From positions 1 through 64,000 of the forward strand of contig NZ_CAKKLP010000001.1 of NCBI RefSeq assembly GCF_918698085.1: DNA of 64,000 nt. Direction: 5' to 3'. The translations under genes were made by a program, and so were the position numbers. Every line of letters begins with the position of its first letter. The first letter of the stretch is position 1. This stretch comes from Chryseobacterium sp. Bi04 (GTDB lineage Bacteria > Bacteroidota > Bacteroidia > Flavobacteriales > Weeksellaceae). Below are positions 49,547 through 59,442 of the stretch, piece after piece. The notes beneath the pieces are model-generated. The model ran no database searches, had not been told where the DNA came from, and was given only the letters and a program-made list of their open reading frames with translations.

Positions 49547-52177
49547 CTATTTTGAAACAATAATCTTTTGCGAATAATCAATTGTGTTATTTTTGATTTT
49601 TACAATATACACTCCGTTGATCAACTTATCAGCACTGATCTTAGTCTGCTTATTAAGATTGATATTTTCCGTAGTCATCAGCTTTCCTGTAAAATCATAG
49701 ATAGCCACCGTAGTGATTCCTGAGGCATTCATTCCGTCAGGTACTTGTATAGTAAATTCGCTTTTCACCGGGTTAGGATAGATAGAAATACCTTTAGAAG
49801 CAGAAACTTCTTTTACTGCAAGGGTACCACATTCTGCAGGTACTGTAAAATCTTCTACCTGATCACTTAGATCTGGTGCTGGCTGATTACTTCCAACCCA
49901 TCTTCCTATAAGCCCACCCGGTGCAGCATTAACTCCCAATCCTCTTTTAGCAAATGTTTTCCAGATCATACATTTATCTGCTCCATTTGTTTTCGCCTGA
50001 TCAGCTGCTAAAATAGCATTTCTACCTGTAACAAAAGAAGGAAGGCACGGCTGCAGCTTCAGAGCATCCACCACAAGCTGTAACACTCTTGCGTTTCCGC
50101 TATCAGGATCAGCGAGTACGTTACTATTATATCCATATTTTGCCACATAATTCCAATGAAGATCCCAGAGCATTGTTGCCCATACAAATCCGACACTGTG
50201 AGAATTTACTCTGGTAATTTCAGTTCCATCATCTTCCACATCGTTATACTTCATCCCATTTGTTTTTCCGTACGTATAATTATTGATCATAAAATCGGGT
50301 GAATATTTGACGGGTCTAATACCTAGTCCATCAGTGGCTTGTCCTTCAGCAAAAGTTCCCATCCCTCTCGGAACAGAAGCATTGTCACCCGGTTTATTGG
50401 TCAGCACTAAGGCAAAGAAATCCGACCAGCCCTCTCCCATCTGTTCATTATCAGATGTATAATTTAAACAGCCAACACTTGTTCCTGTAAGACGGGCAGA
50501 AATACCGTGTCCGTACTCATGGGTAACAATACCATTGTCTAAGCTTCCATCTTTATAGATATAATTAGGTTTATCATATTTTAATGTAGCATTTACAGAA
50601 GTAGAAGCCAATTGATTGACAATAGCAACTCCCTCAGAATTTTCCACAAGTAAAGATGGAATAGTTATCGTAGCATCTGCTCCTCCCATTCCAGGAAAAT
50701 CCGGTGATGTTACGGCATTATAAACAATTACTGCACTAGCACCTTTTAGCTGGGCATTCTTTACTTTAACAACAAAGCCACAGCTTCCCCTTTGTATTAA
50801 AGCTATTTTTCCGGTTAGATTCTCAGTAATGGCAGCACAGCCATCCGTAGGTGTAGTCACAGCAATATCTCCTGTAACACCTGTTATAGTAAGTTTAGGA
50901 CCAAAACCGGCTGTATTGGAAATTGGAGCTCGCGATGTAAATCCGGTAGGTGAGTTATAAAAAATTCTCTGTAAATTTTTAGGTTCATATAAATACATCT
51001 GCATTCTAGGAGCAAATCCATCATTACGTGTACTAAAGTTAGCATTATTATACCCTTTTCCATCTCTCGCTTCTGCCAGAACAGCATCACTACCGGAACC
51101 TCCGTTTCCAAAGTTATTGGTTTGAAAATTCTTGGAAGATTCTGTAAATCCGAACTTATAAAATACATCATGAATCTTATTATTCAGATAAAATAAGTTG
51201 GTCACTGCTGCAGAAGTATAATTCTGAGGTGGAAGTGTAATGTCTAATGGAAAATCAAAGACTCTGCCCGCTCCCCCATCTGGTGAAAATTGAGGAGTGT
51301 TGGTTGCATTTTCATCTGTATAGGTATACGTATTATTTCCTCTTGTATTGGTATAATGATTGGTTCCATCAGAATGCCATCCTTCAGGGGATGCAGTCAG
51401 ATCCCAAGGATTGGCAAGTAAAGCTCTGCTTCCGAATGTAGGAGCCTCAACAGGAAGCGGAAATACATTATAGGATGCATTATCCGGAGCTAAAACAAAG
51501 TTTGTATTATGCTTTGTTCCTTTCTCTAAGTTTGGAAATATTGCAGGCATATGATGTTCAGCAAAAGAATGTTCATAAGCATCAGAATGGAAATTACAGG
51601 AAAGGGTCAAATTTTCTTTGTACAGAACAGAACCATCTTCAGCACTGATAATCACCATCCAGGTATTATTGGTGCCCTTTTCCTCAATATCAAATTCATA
51701 TCCGAGGATCAGGCTCCCATTTTTTTCAAAATAAACTGTGGTAGCTTTAATAGGTTCGTCTTTTCCAACCCTGTTTTTGGCAGTAGGATTTCCATTTAAT
51801 TTTTTTGCTGCAGCTACAATAAGAGCATCTTTATCGGCTCTTTCTTTTCCTTTAATAGAAGATGGCGAAATTTTTATGAAAGTATCCGCAAAACTTAATA
51901 CTTTATCTTCTCTTATCAACACATTGGCAGAACTGCCAAATATCGGAATACCGTTAATAGTCTGCTGTATGCCCACCACATCTCCCTTCAAGCTTTCAGA
52001 ATGATCAATATTTAAGATCTTAAAAGTCTTTAAATCTGCATCTAATCTCTGAAACTGCCCTTTAGAAGAGTTCAGATATTCTTTTATAATCTGTTCCTGA
52101 TTTTGAGCAAAAACGGCTCCTGTGGTCAACAGAGAAGATAAAAGAAGAAATTTAATAGTCAATCTAATTTTTTTCAT
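49547..52177 (-). CDS. secreted M36 (fungalysin) metallopeptidase with T9SS sorting domain
   Basis: An 876-residue extracellular protease. A signal peptide (LLSSLLTTGAVFAQ) leads into an FTP/propeptide region (VVGIQQTINGIPIFGSSANV) and the M36 catalytic domain with the zinc motif HEYGH (553-557). A PA domain (LTGKIALIQRGSCGFVVKVK) is inserted before the motif. The C-terminal type A sorting tail (ISIYPNPVKSEFTIQVPDGM ... VYIVKIKNN) sends it out by type IX secretion. It is probably an exported degradative enzyme unrelated to pigment synthesis, placed between two flexirubin blocks with its own transcription. The 261 bases upstream (52178-52438) are AT-rich, with one palindrome AAACAATTGTTT at 52383. 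Confidence 0.94.
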   Translation of the reverse strand: MKKIRLTIKFLLLSSLLTTGAVFAQNQEQIIKEYLNSSKGQFQRLDADLKTFKILNIDHSESLKGDVVGIQQTINGIPIFGSSANVLIREDKVLSFADTFIKISPSSIKGKERADKDALIVAAAKKLNGNPTAKNRVGKDEPIKATTVYFEKNGSLILGYEFDIEEKGTNNTWMVIISAEDGSVLYKENLTLSCNFHSDAYEHSFAEHHMPAIFPNLEKGTKHNTNFVLAPDNASYNVFPLPVEAPTFGSRALLANPWDLTASPEGWHSDGTNHYTNTRGNNTYTYTDENATNTPQFSPDGGAGRVFDFPLDITLPPQNYTSAAVTNLFYLNNKIHDVFYKFGFTESSKNFQTNNFGNGGSGSDAVLAEARDGKGYNNANFSTRNDGFAPRMQMYLYEPKNLQRIFYNSPTGFTSRAPISNTAGFGPKLTITGVTGDIAVTTPTDGCAAITENLTGKIALIQRGSCGFVVKVKNAQLKGASAVIVYNAVTSPDFPGMGGADATITIPSLLVENSEGVAIVNQLASTSVNATLKYDKPNYIYKDGSLDNGIVTHEYGHGISARLTGTSVGCLNYTSDNEQMGEGWSDFFALVLTNKPGDNASVPRGMGTFAEGQATDGLGIRPVKYSPDFMINNYTYGKTNGMKYNDVEDDGTEITRVNSHSVGFVWATMLWDLHWNYVAKYGYNSNVLADPDSGNARVLQLVVDALKLQPCLPSFVTGRNAILAADQAKTNGADKCMIWKTFAKRGLGVNAAPGGLIGRWVGSNQPAPDLSDQVEDFTVPAECGTLAVKEVSASKGISIYPNPVKSEFTIQVPDGMNASGITTVAIYDFTGKLMTTENINLNKQTKISADKLINGVYIVKIKNNTIDYSQKIIVSK

Positions 52178-52438
52178 ATTTAAATGTTTTTTACAGAATC
52201 CAATGTAAACACATACAATAAAAAATACAACAAAAAGGACTTTTTTATAAACAATTCACAATCAACTCATAAAAAAAAGAAAAAAGAATTTAAATTTTTA
52301 GTTAAAATGAATCCTAAATTGTTTTTTATTCATATTTGATATCAAAAAAGAGGATGAAAAAGCTATTAAAACTATTAAAATCAAACAATTGTTTACAAAA
52401 TTTCACACTATAAATAGGGTTGAGCAAGATATAAAACG

Positions 52439-52804
52439 TTATTTATAAACAACATCAAAAAATGATAAAGGACTCATCATGATTGTGACAAATATGGAAA
52501 GAATTACTAAAATCATCTGGATGGTATGATAGGTTTTTTCACGGTCATTTTCATTGATCTCAAAGGTAAATTTAATCTTATCCGGTCTTCTGATAATCAA
52601 CCAGGTAAAGATAAGAATGATCAAATTTAATACTACCGGTAAAAACAGAAATACTTTGCTCCCGTACTCATCTTTTCTTCCTCCATAGCTGTGAATCGGT
52701 ATAATTTCCGGAACTGAGCTATATACTGAGAGAAGATAAACAGAATAACACAGAATAATGACAATGGGAATGCAGAACAAGACTTTTATATATTTAGGGA
52801 TCAT
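52439..52804 (-). CDS. small membrane protein, DUF1648-like
   Basis: A 121-residue protein with three hydrophobic segments (YIKVLFCIPIVIILCYSVYL; VFLFLPVVLNLIILIFTWLI; the C-terminal MILVILSIFVTIMMSPLSFF). Between the first two is IPIHSYGGRKDEYGSK, which follows the DUF1648 pattern P-x-H-(x)n-G-x-x-D-x-x-G-S-K. The start overlaps the stop of the upstream C45-type gene by four bases, so the two are coupled. Function unknown. Confidence 0.8.
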   Translation of the reverse strand: MIPKYIKVLFCIPIVIILCYSVYLLSVYSSVPEIIPIHSYGGRKDEYGSKVFLFLPVVLNLIILIFTWLIIRRPDKIKFTFEINENDREKTYHTIQMILVILSIFVTIMMSPLSFFDVVYK

Positions 52805-54486
52805 TTCAGTTTCTTTAAAGTTTTTTTCAGAAATTTCTCAGTGTCCTTCCTATCAGGTACTGTTGTAATTTCTTTTGTCAGGGCTTTTTCAAATTCCGTC
52901 TTTGCTTTTGCATACTCTTTCCTGTAAAAATAATATTTTCCAGCCATATAATATCCTTTCCAAAAATCGGGATTTAAAGAATGATAGCGGGTAATATAGC
53001 TATCTGTAAGAAGCTCACGATTTTGAATCGCATCGTTTATTTTTGTATTCAACACTCTGTATTCCTCATAGTTTTTAAAGTCACGGGACTCCACAAAGGG
53101 ATCCTTTCCAATATTGAGCTGTGATGTTGAAAAATCGCTATGCTGTAATCCTTTATCTGAAAATATGGCATTCAGATCATAACATACGAATTCTCCCAGC
53201 TGATAAGGATTTGAAGATACCCAGACCAATTTCTTCTGAGGAGAAAATATAACTGCATGATGCGCCAATAGCTGATTCAGAGATTTTTCGTTTCCATAGC
53301 CAATACTTTCACCATGTAACCCTGATCTGTTTCTTAAAATGGAAGCCATTTTCTGTGGAGTAAGTTTTTTTTCCTCCTGAAGAAGCTCCTGCAGTTTTTC
53401 ATACCTATATTCTGAATGGCTTTCTTCAATATGTTTCTGATTCTTTGTATCATCTTTATAAGCCTCAGACTGAAAATGATTAGTACAAAGAACCCTGCTT
53501 GTATTTTGTACGCTGTAAACTCCAAAGTTTTTGGGAGATACTTCAATGATTACTGCTTTTTTATCATGAGCACTTCCTACCAAAATGGATTCTGAAACGA
53601 AAACCTTTCTTTTTTTTGCAATATCAACGGCTTCATCTATATTTTTTGCATACTGTAAGATCTCTCTCGTCACCAAAGAAATAGGGGTTTTGGCTGTTAA
53701 AGGAATTTTTGATTTCCCTGCATTGATGGTCACCGTAATTCCTTCTTTATTCATCCCCGAGACTACTCCTATCATCCCCGGCCAGCTTACTGACATATAA
53801 GGAATTCCATCTTCCGGTTCTACAAATTCCACCAGCTTATTTTTCGCAAAATCATCACCTACATAAAAATCAAAATTCCGTCCTATCAGAAGATCTCCAT
53901 CTTCTGTATTTTCATTCCAGACAGCCAGTGAAGAGCAGCCAACCATGGCCAGATCCTGCATAGCATGTCCAATATCATGCGCTCCATGCAGGTAAAGATT
54001 CCTTAAATATTTTGGGGCAATAAAGTCATATTGATCTGAGGAATACTGTGATAATCCATACAATTCGGCCTGATAATCTTCTCTTACATTAAGATACATT
54101 TTTCTGTTGTACCATTTTAAAAAGCCTCTCAACAACTTCTGCCTGAATTTTGAAGGGACAAATCCTTCCACCTTCGAAAAGAAAATTGCCTCCTGCTTCT
54201 GCATAAGATTTTGCGTTAACGCCCCATTATTATACCCTAACTGAAGCGGATTTCCTGTTATATAAAGCTCCCAGAGCTGCTGCTTATTTTTAGTCAGATA
54301 ATTGTGCTTAAAGCTAAAGGTCGTATCATTTATTATATTCACTTTTGGAATTTCCAGTGAATATTGTTTCACATCGGGAAGATGATGAACAGATTTTGAT
54401 ACCCCGCATGAGATCAGAATGCAACAAAAAAGAGCATACAGAAAAAGTCTTTTATAGAACAGAGGGTTGGTATCAGCTTTTTTCAC
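52801..54486 (-). CDS. C45-type Ntn acyltransferase lipoprotein with TPR-like tail
   Basis: A 561-residue lipoprotein (lipobox LISC near residue 28) of the acyl-CoA:6-aminopenicillanate acyltransferase family. The family is self-cleaved before a Cys, here Cys184 in MVGCSSLAVWNENTEDG, followed by the typical LLIGRNFDFYV and GVVSGMNKEGITVTINAG segments. The C-terminal ~100 residues hold a TPR-like pair (WKGYYMAGKYYFYRKEYAKA). Proteins of this family recur in flexirubin loci, and an ester-forming enzyme is needed to join polyene acid and resorcinol, so this is a leading candidate. As a lipoprotein it would act outside the cytoplasm. Confidence 0.85.
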   Translation of the reverse strand: MKKADTNPLFYKRLFLYALFCCILISCGVSKSVHHLPDVKQYSLEIPKVNIINDTTFSFKHNYLTKNKQQLWELYITGNPLQLGYNNGALTQNLMQKQEAIFFSKVEGFVPSKFRQKLLRGFLKWYNRKMYLNVREDYQAELYGLSQYSSDQYDFIAPKYLRNLYLHGAHDIGHAMQDLAMVGCSSLAVWNENTEDGDLLIGRNFDFYVGDDFAKNKLVEFVEPEDGIPYMSVSWPGMIGVVSGMNKEGITVTINAGKSKIPLTAKTPISLVTREILQYAKNIDEAVDIAKKRKVFVSESILVGSAHDKKAVIIEVSPKNFGVYSVQNTSRVLCTNHFQSEAYKDDTKNQKHIEESHSEYRYEKLQELLQEEKKLTPQKMASILRNRSGLHGESIGYGNEKSLNQLLAHHAVIFSPQKKLVWVSSNPYQLGEFVCYDLNAIFSDKGLQHSDFSTSQLNIGKDPFVESRDFKNYEEYRVLNTKINDAIQNRELLTDSYITRYHSLNPDFWKGYYMAGKYYFYRKEYAKAKTEFEKALTKEITTVPDRKDTEKFLKKTLKKLK

Positions 54487-54498
54487 GTTGGGTTCTTA

Positions 54499-56016
54499 TT
54501 ACATCATTTGACTTAAATGTCTGTCTATCGTTTCTTTGCCTACAATTTCAGAGCAGGTATTGAAAGCTCCGATGGTTACCCCTAAAATCCCGTGCATATT
54601 TACAGACTGACCTGTAAGAAACAGATTATCTATTTTAGTGCGTGGAGAAACCATCGTTTTAAGCGGGTTTTCTGAGTTTTTCATGTAACCATACATATTT
54701 CCTTCAAAACTACCAATATAATCACGATAAGACAACGGTGAAGAAGTATATATTTTTTTGACAGCCTGTTTAAGGTTGGGAATTTTCTTTTCCAGGGCAT
54801 CAAGCATTTTCTCTGCTTTTGCCAGCTTAAACCTTTCATACTGTTCTCCTCTTTCGTGATCATCAGCTACTGTATTGAATGTGTGTTCCCAGTCTTTAAC
54901 CTCATCAAAGTCCATATAGGAAATAGCCGTCAGGCTTTCTGCAAACCCAGGATAATTTTTGGACGGTGATGCCGAAAGCATATAGGTTTCCGGCCATGCT
55001 TCTTTCCTGTAACGGAAGGCACTCCAAACCTGTTCCCCTGAGGAATAATGGTATATATTATAATTAAAATCCGGAAGTGTATGTGGCTTTAAGACCAGAT
55101 ATACACTGAAACATGATGGAACAGGCTGCCAGCTTAAAACCCTGTTGAGAAAGGATTTTTTTAACCGCTCTTCTCCAATTAATTTAATGGTTGAGCGGAT
55201 TTCAATATTTGAAATTATTTTTTTTGCCGCGTATTCTTTACCTGAAGCGGTTTTCACTGAGGTCAGTACATTATTTTCATCAAAAATAAACCCGGTTACT
55301 TCGGTATGTTTATGAACTTCCGCCCCATACTGACGAAGCTTCCTGATCAATAATTTTGAAATCTGACTTCCCCCTTTTACACATTTGTAAGCACTCTGGA
55401 TATAAGAGTTTACCGTTAAAGCATGAACATAAAAAGGAATATTGTCAGAATCTCCGGCATAAAGGAAATTAGAGCCTAATAAAACCGATTGCAGTTTTTT
55501 ATCTGAGGTCACAGATTCTATAAATCTTCGGGTATTCAGATGCAGAATTTCTTCATTGTAACTATCTTTCCCCACTACATTATATCTTGGGAACTGGCTG
55601 CATACATATTGAATTTCTTCACAGTAATTTTCAAGATTTTCTCTTTCGTTCGGAAAATAGACCGATAACTGCTCAACAAAGTTCTGATATCCTTGGGCAT
55701 GTGGATATTCAATAGGATCATCACCAAAGGAGATTCTGTCATATCCGTCTTCATCCATTTGCTGGAGATCCAGATCATCCATAATTTCCAGATAGGAAAA
55801 AAAAGTGTTTAGATTTTGTCCCTTTGACAGCCCACCCAAATAGTGAACTCCCGTATCAAAGATGAGCTTATCCCTTGAAAAAGTCTGTAAATTGCCTCCA
55901 TACTGATTGTTTTTCTCCAATACACATACTTTAAGCCCTTCTTTCGCCAAAATAAGAGCCGAAACAAGACCTCCCAATCCGCTGCCGATTACAAGTATGT
56001 CATATTCTTTCTTCAA
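54499..56016 (-). CDS. phytoene desaturase/carotenoid isomerase-like FAD oxidoreductase
   Basis: A 505-residue FAD enzyme of the CrtI/CrtISO/retinol saturase group. The dinucleotide motif is VIGSGLGGLVSALILAKEGL, with the second motif KNNQYGGNLQTFSRDKLIFD and the C-terminal FLTGQSVNMHGILGVTIGAF. Flexirubin has no carotenoid, so it may isomerise or saturate double bonds of the polyene or of the fatty chains for the resorcinol. It is 12 bases upstream of the C45 gene and 147 bases downstream of the LpxL-like gene; its substrate is inferred. Confidence 0.9.
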   Translation of the reverse strand: MKKEYDILVIGSGLGGLVSALILAKEGLKVCVLEKNNQYGGNLQTFSRDKLIFDTGVHYLGGLSKGQNLNTFFSYLEIMDDLDLQQMDEDGYDRISFGDDPIEYPHAQGYQNFVEQLSVYFPNERENLENYCEEIQYVCSQFPRYNVVGKDSYNEEILHLNTRRFIESVTSDKKLQSVLLGSNFLYAGDSDNIPFYVHALTVNSYIQSAYKCVKGGSQISKLLIRKLRQYGAEVHKHTEVTGFIFDENNVLTSVKTASGKEYAAKKIISNIEIRSTIKLIGEERLKKSFLNRVLSWQPVPSCFSVYLVLKPHTLPDFNYNIYHYSSGEQVWSAFRYRKEAWPETYMLSASPSKNYPGFAESLTAISYMDFDEVKDWEHTFNTVADDHERGEQYERFKLAKAEKMLDALEKKIPNLKQAVKKIYTSSPLSYRDYIGSFEGNMYGYMKNSENPLKTMVSPRTKIDNLFLTGQSVNMHGILGVTIGAFNTCSEIVGKETIDRHLSQMM

Positions 56017-56163
56017 GGAGAATGTATTTTAATTTAGAAATTAAGAATGTTCATCAAAAGATGATCTGCCTCCGGTCTTTTAGAGATCAATAGACAGGCT
56101 AATCCTGATTTTAATCTAAATGGTTTCAGTTTTTGTTAGTTTTCAGGGATAAAAATAGAAAAA

Positions 56164-57048
56164 TTAATCAACATCATCCCAAAAATCAAAATAATTAAAC
56201 CATTGGAACGGATATTTTCTAACCATGGTCTCCAGATTTTGAACATAAGATTGTAAAAGCCCCTGAGAATCCCTGTTTTTAATATTCTGGGCAGTTCTTG
56301 CATAGAGATGATAATGAAGGTTATTTTCTTTCATTACATACACATATACTACAGGTACTCCCAATCTGGAAGCAATAAGAAAAGGGCCTGCCGGAAATTT
56401 TGCACTTTTCCCCAGCAATTCGGCTTCCAGGTATTTGGATCCTTCAAAATAACGGTCGCCGGTAAAGCAGATCAGTTCATTATTTGATAATGCCTGATTA
56501 ATCTCAAAGATATGCGACATATCCTCTCTGACATAAATAAATTTAATGGAACTCTCTTTTACGGCAACACTTTGCAGATACTCTTTGATCACGGTAACTT
56601 CCTGATCTGTGGTCACCAAATTGATCTGGCAGTCAAAATCTATATCTGCAAAAAAATGTTCTGCAATTTCAAAATTACCGATATGGGCACTGATCAGAAC
56701 ACCTCCTTTTTTCGCGGCTAAAAGGTTTCTGAGATTTTCAATCCCATCAAATTCATAGGTGTATTTTTCTCTTAATCCCGCAGAAATAGCTGTTTTGTCA
56801 ATCAGTACTTTTCCGAAAGTGAAATAGCTGTTAAATATGGAGCGCAAAGCTTTTCCATATCCATAGTTTAGTCTTTTTTGAAAATAATAAAGGATGTATC
56901 GGTTGCTTTTTTTCTGGAACAGAAAGTAATAAGCAGCCACAAAATAAAGAACAACATATGAACTTCTGATTCCGATATTTCTAATACACCAAACGAATAT
57001 TCTGTATCCTGATACCGTTCCTTTAGATTTACCTTTCCACTTGTTCAT
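56164..57048 (-). CDS. LpxL/HtrB-like acyltransferase
   Basis: A 294-residue membrane-associated acyltransferase. The N-terminal hydrophobic part (SYVVLYFVAAYYFLFQKKSN) is followed by the HX4E motif in LISAHIGNFEIAEHFF and by CFTGDRYFEGSKYLEAELLG and FPAGPFLIASRLGVPVVYVY. In lipid A synthesis such enzymes transfer acyl chains from ACP; in aryl polyene loci the related ApeD-like enzyme may attach the polyene to its lipid. It is 112 bases downstream of the second ACP gene, with a palindromic repeat in the gap. Confidence 0.9.
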   Translation of the reverse strand: MNKWKGKSKGTVSGYRIFVWCIRNIGIRSSYVVLYFVAAYYFLFQKKSNRYILYYFQKRLNYGYGKALRSIFNSYFTFGKVLIDKTAISAGLREKYTYEFDGIENLRNLLAAKKGGVLISAHIGNFEIAEHFFADIDFDCQINLVTTDQEVTVIKEYLQSVAVKESSIKFIYVREDMSHIFEINQALSNNELICFTGDRYFEGSKYLEAELLGKSAKFPAGPFLIASRLGVPVVYVYVMKENNLHYHLYARTAQNIKNRDSQGLLQSYVQNLETMVRKYPFQWFNYFDFWDDVD

Positions 57049-57062
57049 ATATACAATTTACC

Positions 57063-57134
57063 AATGTAACGGTATACCAATCCAACAATTATTTTAATTT
57101 AAAAAAATACACAGTATGGGTACACTGCTACATT
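57063..57134. repeat. ACP-flanking palindromic repeat, copy 3
   Basis: AATGTAACGGTATACCA (57063-57079) and the complement of GGGTACACTGCTACATT (57118-57134) agree at 13 of 17. The left arm extended, TGTAACGGTATACCAAT, matches the arm at 42975 at 14 of 17 positions. It lies 27 bases after the second ACP gene, in the gap before the acyltransferase. Confidence 0.6.
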
Positions 57135-57160
57135 CAATTAATAAAGATTTTATTCAATAA

Positions 57161-57415
57161 TTAAGCGTTTTTTTTAGCAATTTTTTGTTCAATAGCAGTA
57201 TAAAAATCATCAAATGTTACCATTTTCTTGAAGTCTGCTTCTCCTAATTTCACTCCGAAATTGGATTCTATCACAACAACCATATCGATATAATCCAGAC
57301 TGTCTAAGCCTAATGTATTTTTAAGATTGGCCTCATTACTGATTTCGTCTCCGTCTACCTCGAATTCATTTACCAGAAAATCGTTAACGATGGCCACTAT
57401 TTTTTCCCTTTCCAT
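57161..57415 (-). CDS. acyl carrier protein, second copy
   Basis: An 84-residue ACP with the phosphopantetheine site Ser39 in NTLGLDSLDYIDMVV. The ATG at 57415 was preferred to the one at 57427, which would overlap the upstream ketosynthase stop. A Lys/Ala tail (EQKIAKKNA) is typical. It is encoded right behind a ketosynthase and FabG and shows little identity to the first ACP, so the two may serve different phases (starter loading or elongation, or polyene or resorcinol). Confidence 0.95.
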   Translation of the reverse strand: MEREKIVAIVNDFLVNEFEVDGDEISNEANLKNTLGLDSLDYIDMVVVIESNFGVKLGEADFKKMVTFDDFYTAIEQKIAKKNA

Positions 57416-57419
57416 GTTT

Positions 57420-58640
57420 TTAATCAAATTTTTTAACTATTAATGCAGAATTGGTTCCCCCAAACCCAAAAGAATTCGACAAAAATACATCAATTTTTTG
57501 ATTTTTTGTTTTGGAGACTAAATTTATCTTTTGAGCCTCATGATCAGGATTTTCAAGGTTAATATTGGGAGCTACAAAATCATTCTGCATCATCAGAATA
57601 GAGTAAATAACTTCACTTGCCCCTGCCATCCAGCATTCATGCCCTGTCATAGATTTCGTAGAACTTACGGGAACTTCACTTCCGAAAATCTCATAGATAG
57701 CTTTTGCTTCGTTAGCATCTCCAATAGGCGTGGAGGTAGCATGCGCATTAATATAATCAATATCTGAAGCCGTTAATCCGGATTGTTGTAAGGCTCTGCC
57801 CATTGCTAAAGCCGGCCCGTCAACATTAGGAGTTGAGATATGCCCTCCGTTTGAAGAAAAGCCGTAGCCTATAATTTCAGCAAGGATAGGAGCACCTCTT
57901 CTCTGTGCTGATTCTAAGCTTTCTACAATTAAAGAGGCTGCACCTCCACTTGGTATCAAACCATCTCTCGCTGTATCAAAAGGTCTTGATGCTTTTGCCG
58001 GCTCGTCTTCTCTTGTTGAGAAAACTCCTAATCCGTCAAAACTTGCCATTGAATATTTATTGGTTTCCTGAGCTCCCCCACAGATGATCATATCCTGAAA
58101 ACCGTTCCTGATCATCATAAAGGCCAGTCCCAGAGAATGCGAGCCACTTGCACAGGCTGCGCTGATGGTAAGATTAATTCCTTTCAACTTAAAAATCGTA
58201 GAAAGGTTCATCGTCACTGTTGAATTCATTGATTTAAAGATCGCTCCGGATCCCATCAATGTGGTATCTTTTTTTTCCCGGGCAATATCGATAGAATCAA
58301 CGACTGCCTTGGATACACTGTCATTTCCGTATAAGATCCCGACTTCATGGGTATCTAAAAAAGCCTCGTCAAGATTCGCCTGCTTCAAAGCATCAATGGT
58401 TGCAAGATAAGCATATTCACTTTCTTCTCCCATACTTACACGCTGGCGTCTGTTAAGAAGATTTTTCAAATCCGGCTTTGGAACCACCCCTGTAAGGCCT
58501 GATCTGAAACCAAAGTCTTTTCTGTCTTCGTCTAAAACAATACCGGATTTTCCTTGATATAGGGATTCCCTGACCTCTTCTAAAGACGTCCCGATGCAGG
58601 AATAAATTCCCATTCCGGTAATCACAACCCTATTTTCCAT
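57420..58640 (-). CDS. beta-ketoacyl-ACP synthase (FabF-like), block C
   Basis: A 406-residue ketosynthase with the full triad: Cys163 in ISAACASGSHS, His300 in NAHATSTPIGD and His334 in MTGHECWMAGAS. Cys-Ala-Ser-Gly around the nucleophile and its neighbour FabG resemble the aryl polyene KS called ApeR or ApeO. It follows fabG by one base and precedes the ACP by four, so the three are a unit. It may carry out the first condensation with the aryl starter. Confidence 0.94.
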   Translation of the reverse strand: MENRVVITGMGIYSCIGTSLEEVRESLYQGKSGIVLDEDRKDFGFRSGLTGVVPKPDLKNLLNRRQRVSMGEESEYAYLATIDALKQANLDEAFLDTHEVGILYGNDSVSKAVVDSIDIAREKKDTTLMGSGAIFKSMNSTVTMNLSTIFKLKGINLTISAACASGSHSLGLAFMMIRNGFQDMIICGGAQETNKYSMASFDGLGVFSTREDEPAKASRPFDTARDGLIPSGGAASLIVESLESAQRRGAPILAEIIGYGFSSNGGHISTPNVDGPALAMGRALQQSGLTASDIDYINAHATSTPIGDANEAKAIYEIFGSEVPVSSTKSMTGHECWMAGASEVIYSILMMQNDFVAPNINLENPDHEAQKINLVSKTKNQKIDVFLSNSFGFGGTNSALIVKKFD

Positions 58641-58641
58641 C

Positions 58642-59373
58642 TTATGAATAAATTCCGCCGTTAATATTAATTATCTCTCCTGTAATGTAGGATGCTTTTC
58701 GGGAAGCTAAAAATGCTACTAAATCAGCTACTTCTTCTGCTTCTCCGAATCTGTTTGCAGGAATCATCGCTTTAAGCTCGTCTTCATTGAAATCCTGGGT
58801 CATATCTGTTTTGATGAAACCCGGTGCTACAGCATTTACTGTAATATTTCTTTTTGCCACTTCCTGGGCAAGGGCTTTTGTAGCTCCTACCAGAGCTCCT
58901 TTTGCTGCCGAATAATTGGTCTGTCCGGCTGTTCCTTTTACCCCGGAAACCGAAACCATATTAATGATTCTTCCGTATTTGTTACGAAGCAGTTTTTGGA
59001 TAAAAAAGTTCGTCACATGGAAGAAACCGTTTAAGCTTGTATTGATTACACTGTTCCAGTCTTCTTTGGGCATCCACATAAACAGGCCGTCTCTGGTGAT
59101 TCCTGCATTATTTACAATCACTTCTACTACGGCAGAAGGATTTGTTTCCTGCCATTCTGTAAGGACGTCCTGTGTTTCCTCCGCATTTCCTACATCAAAT
59201 TTAAGAATTTCTCCTGTAGAGCCAAGTTCTTTCACTTGGGCCAATGTTTCCTTAGCTGCAGCCTCGTTAGAGGTATAGTTGATCAGTATATGATAATTTT
59301 TTTCTTCAGCCAGTTTTATACAGATGGCCCTCCCGATTCCTCTGGAGCCTCCTGTTACAATTGCACATTTCAT
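58642..59373 (-). CDS. 3-oxoacyl-ACP reductase (FabG-like)
   Basis: A 243-residue short-chain dehydrogenase that reduces the beta-keto group after each condensation, using NADPH. TGGSRGIGRAI is the cofactor motif and VNNAGIT is the stabilising motif. The catalytic Ser and the Tyr-x3-Lys lie in MVSVSGVKGTAGQTNYSAAK. The end EIININGGIYS fits the FabG fold. It is 69 bases downstream of the ammonia-lyase gene and one base upstream of the KS gene, equivalent to ApeQ in aryl polyene loci. Confidence 0.95.
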   Translation of the reverse strand: MKCAIVTGGSRGIGRAICIKLAEEKNYHILINYTSNEAAAKETLAQVKELGSTGEILKFDVGNAEETQDVLTEWQETNPSAVVEVIVNNAGITRDGLFMWMPKEDWNSVINTSLNGFFHVTNFFIQKLLRNKYGRIINMVSVSGVKGTAGQTNYSAAKGALVGATKALAQEVAKRNITVNAVAPGFIKTDMTQDFNEDELKAMIPANRFGEAEEVADLVAFLASRKASYITGEIININGGIYS

Positions 59374-59442
59374 GCGTTAGTGTTTATTTCGTTTTAGTTT
59401 TTTTTAGTTAGTTTATTAAAGACAATTCATTACGGTTAATAA

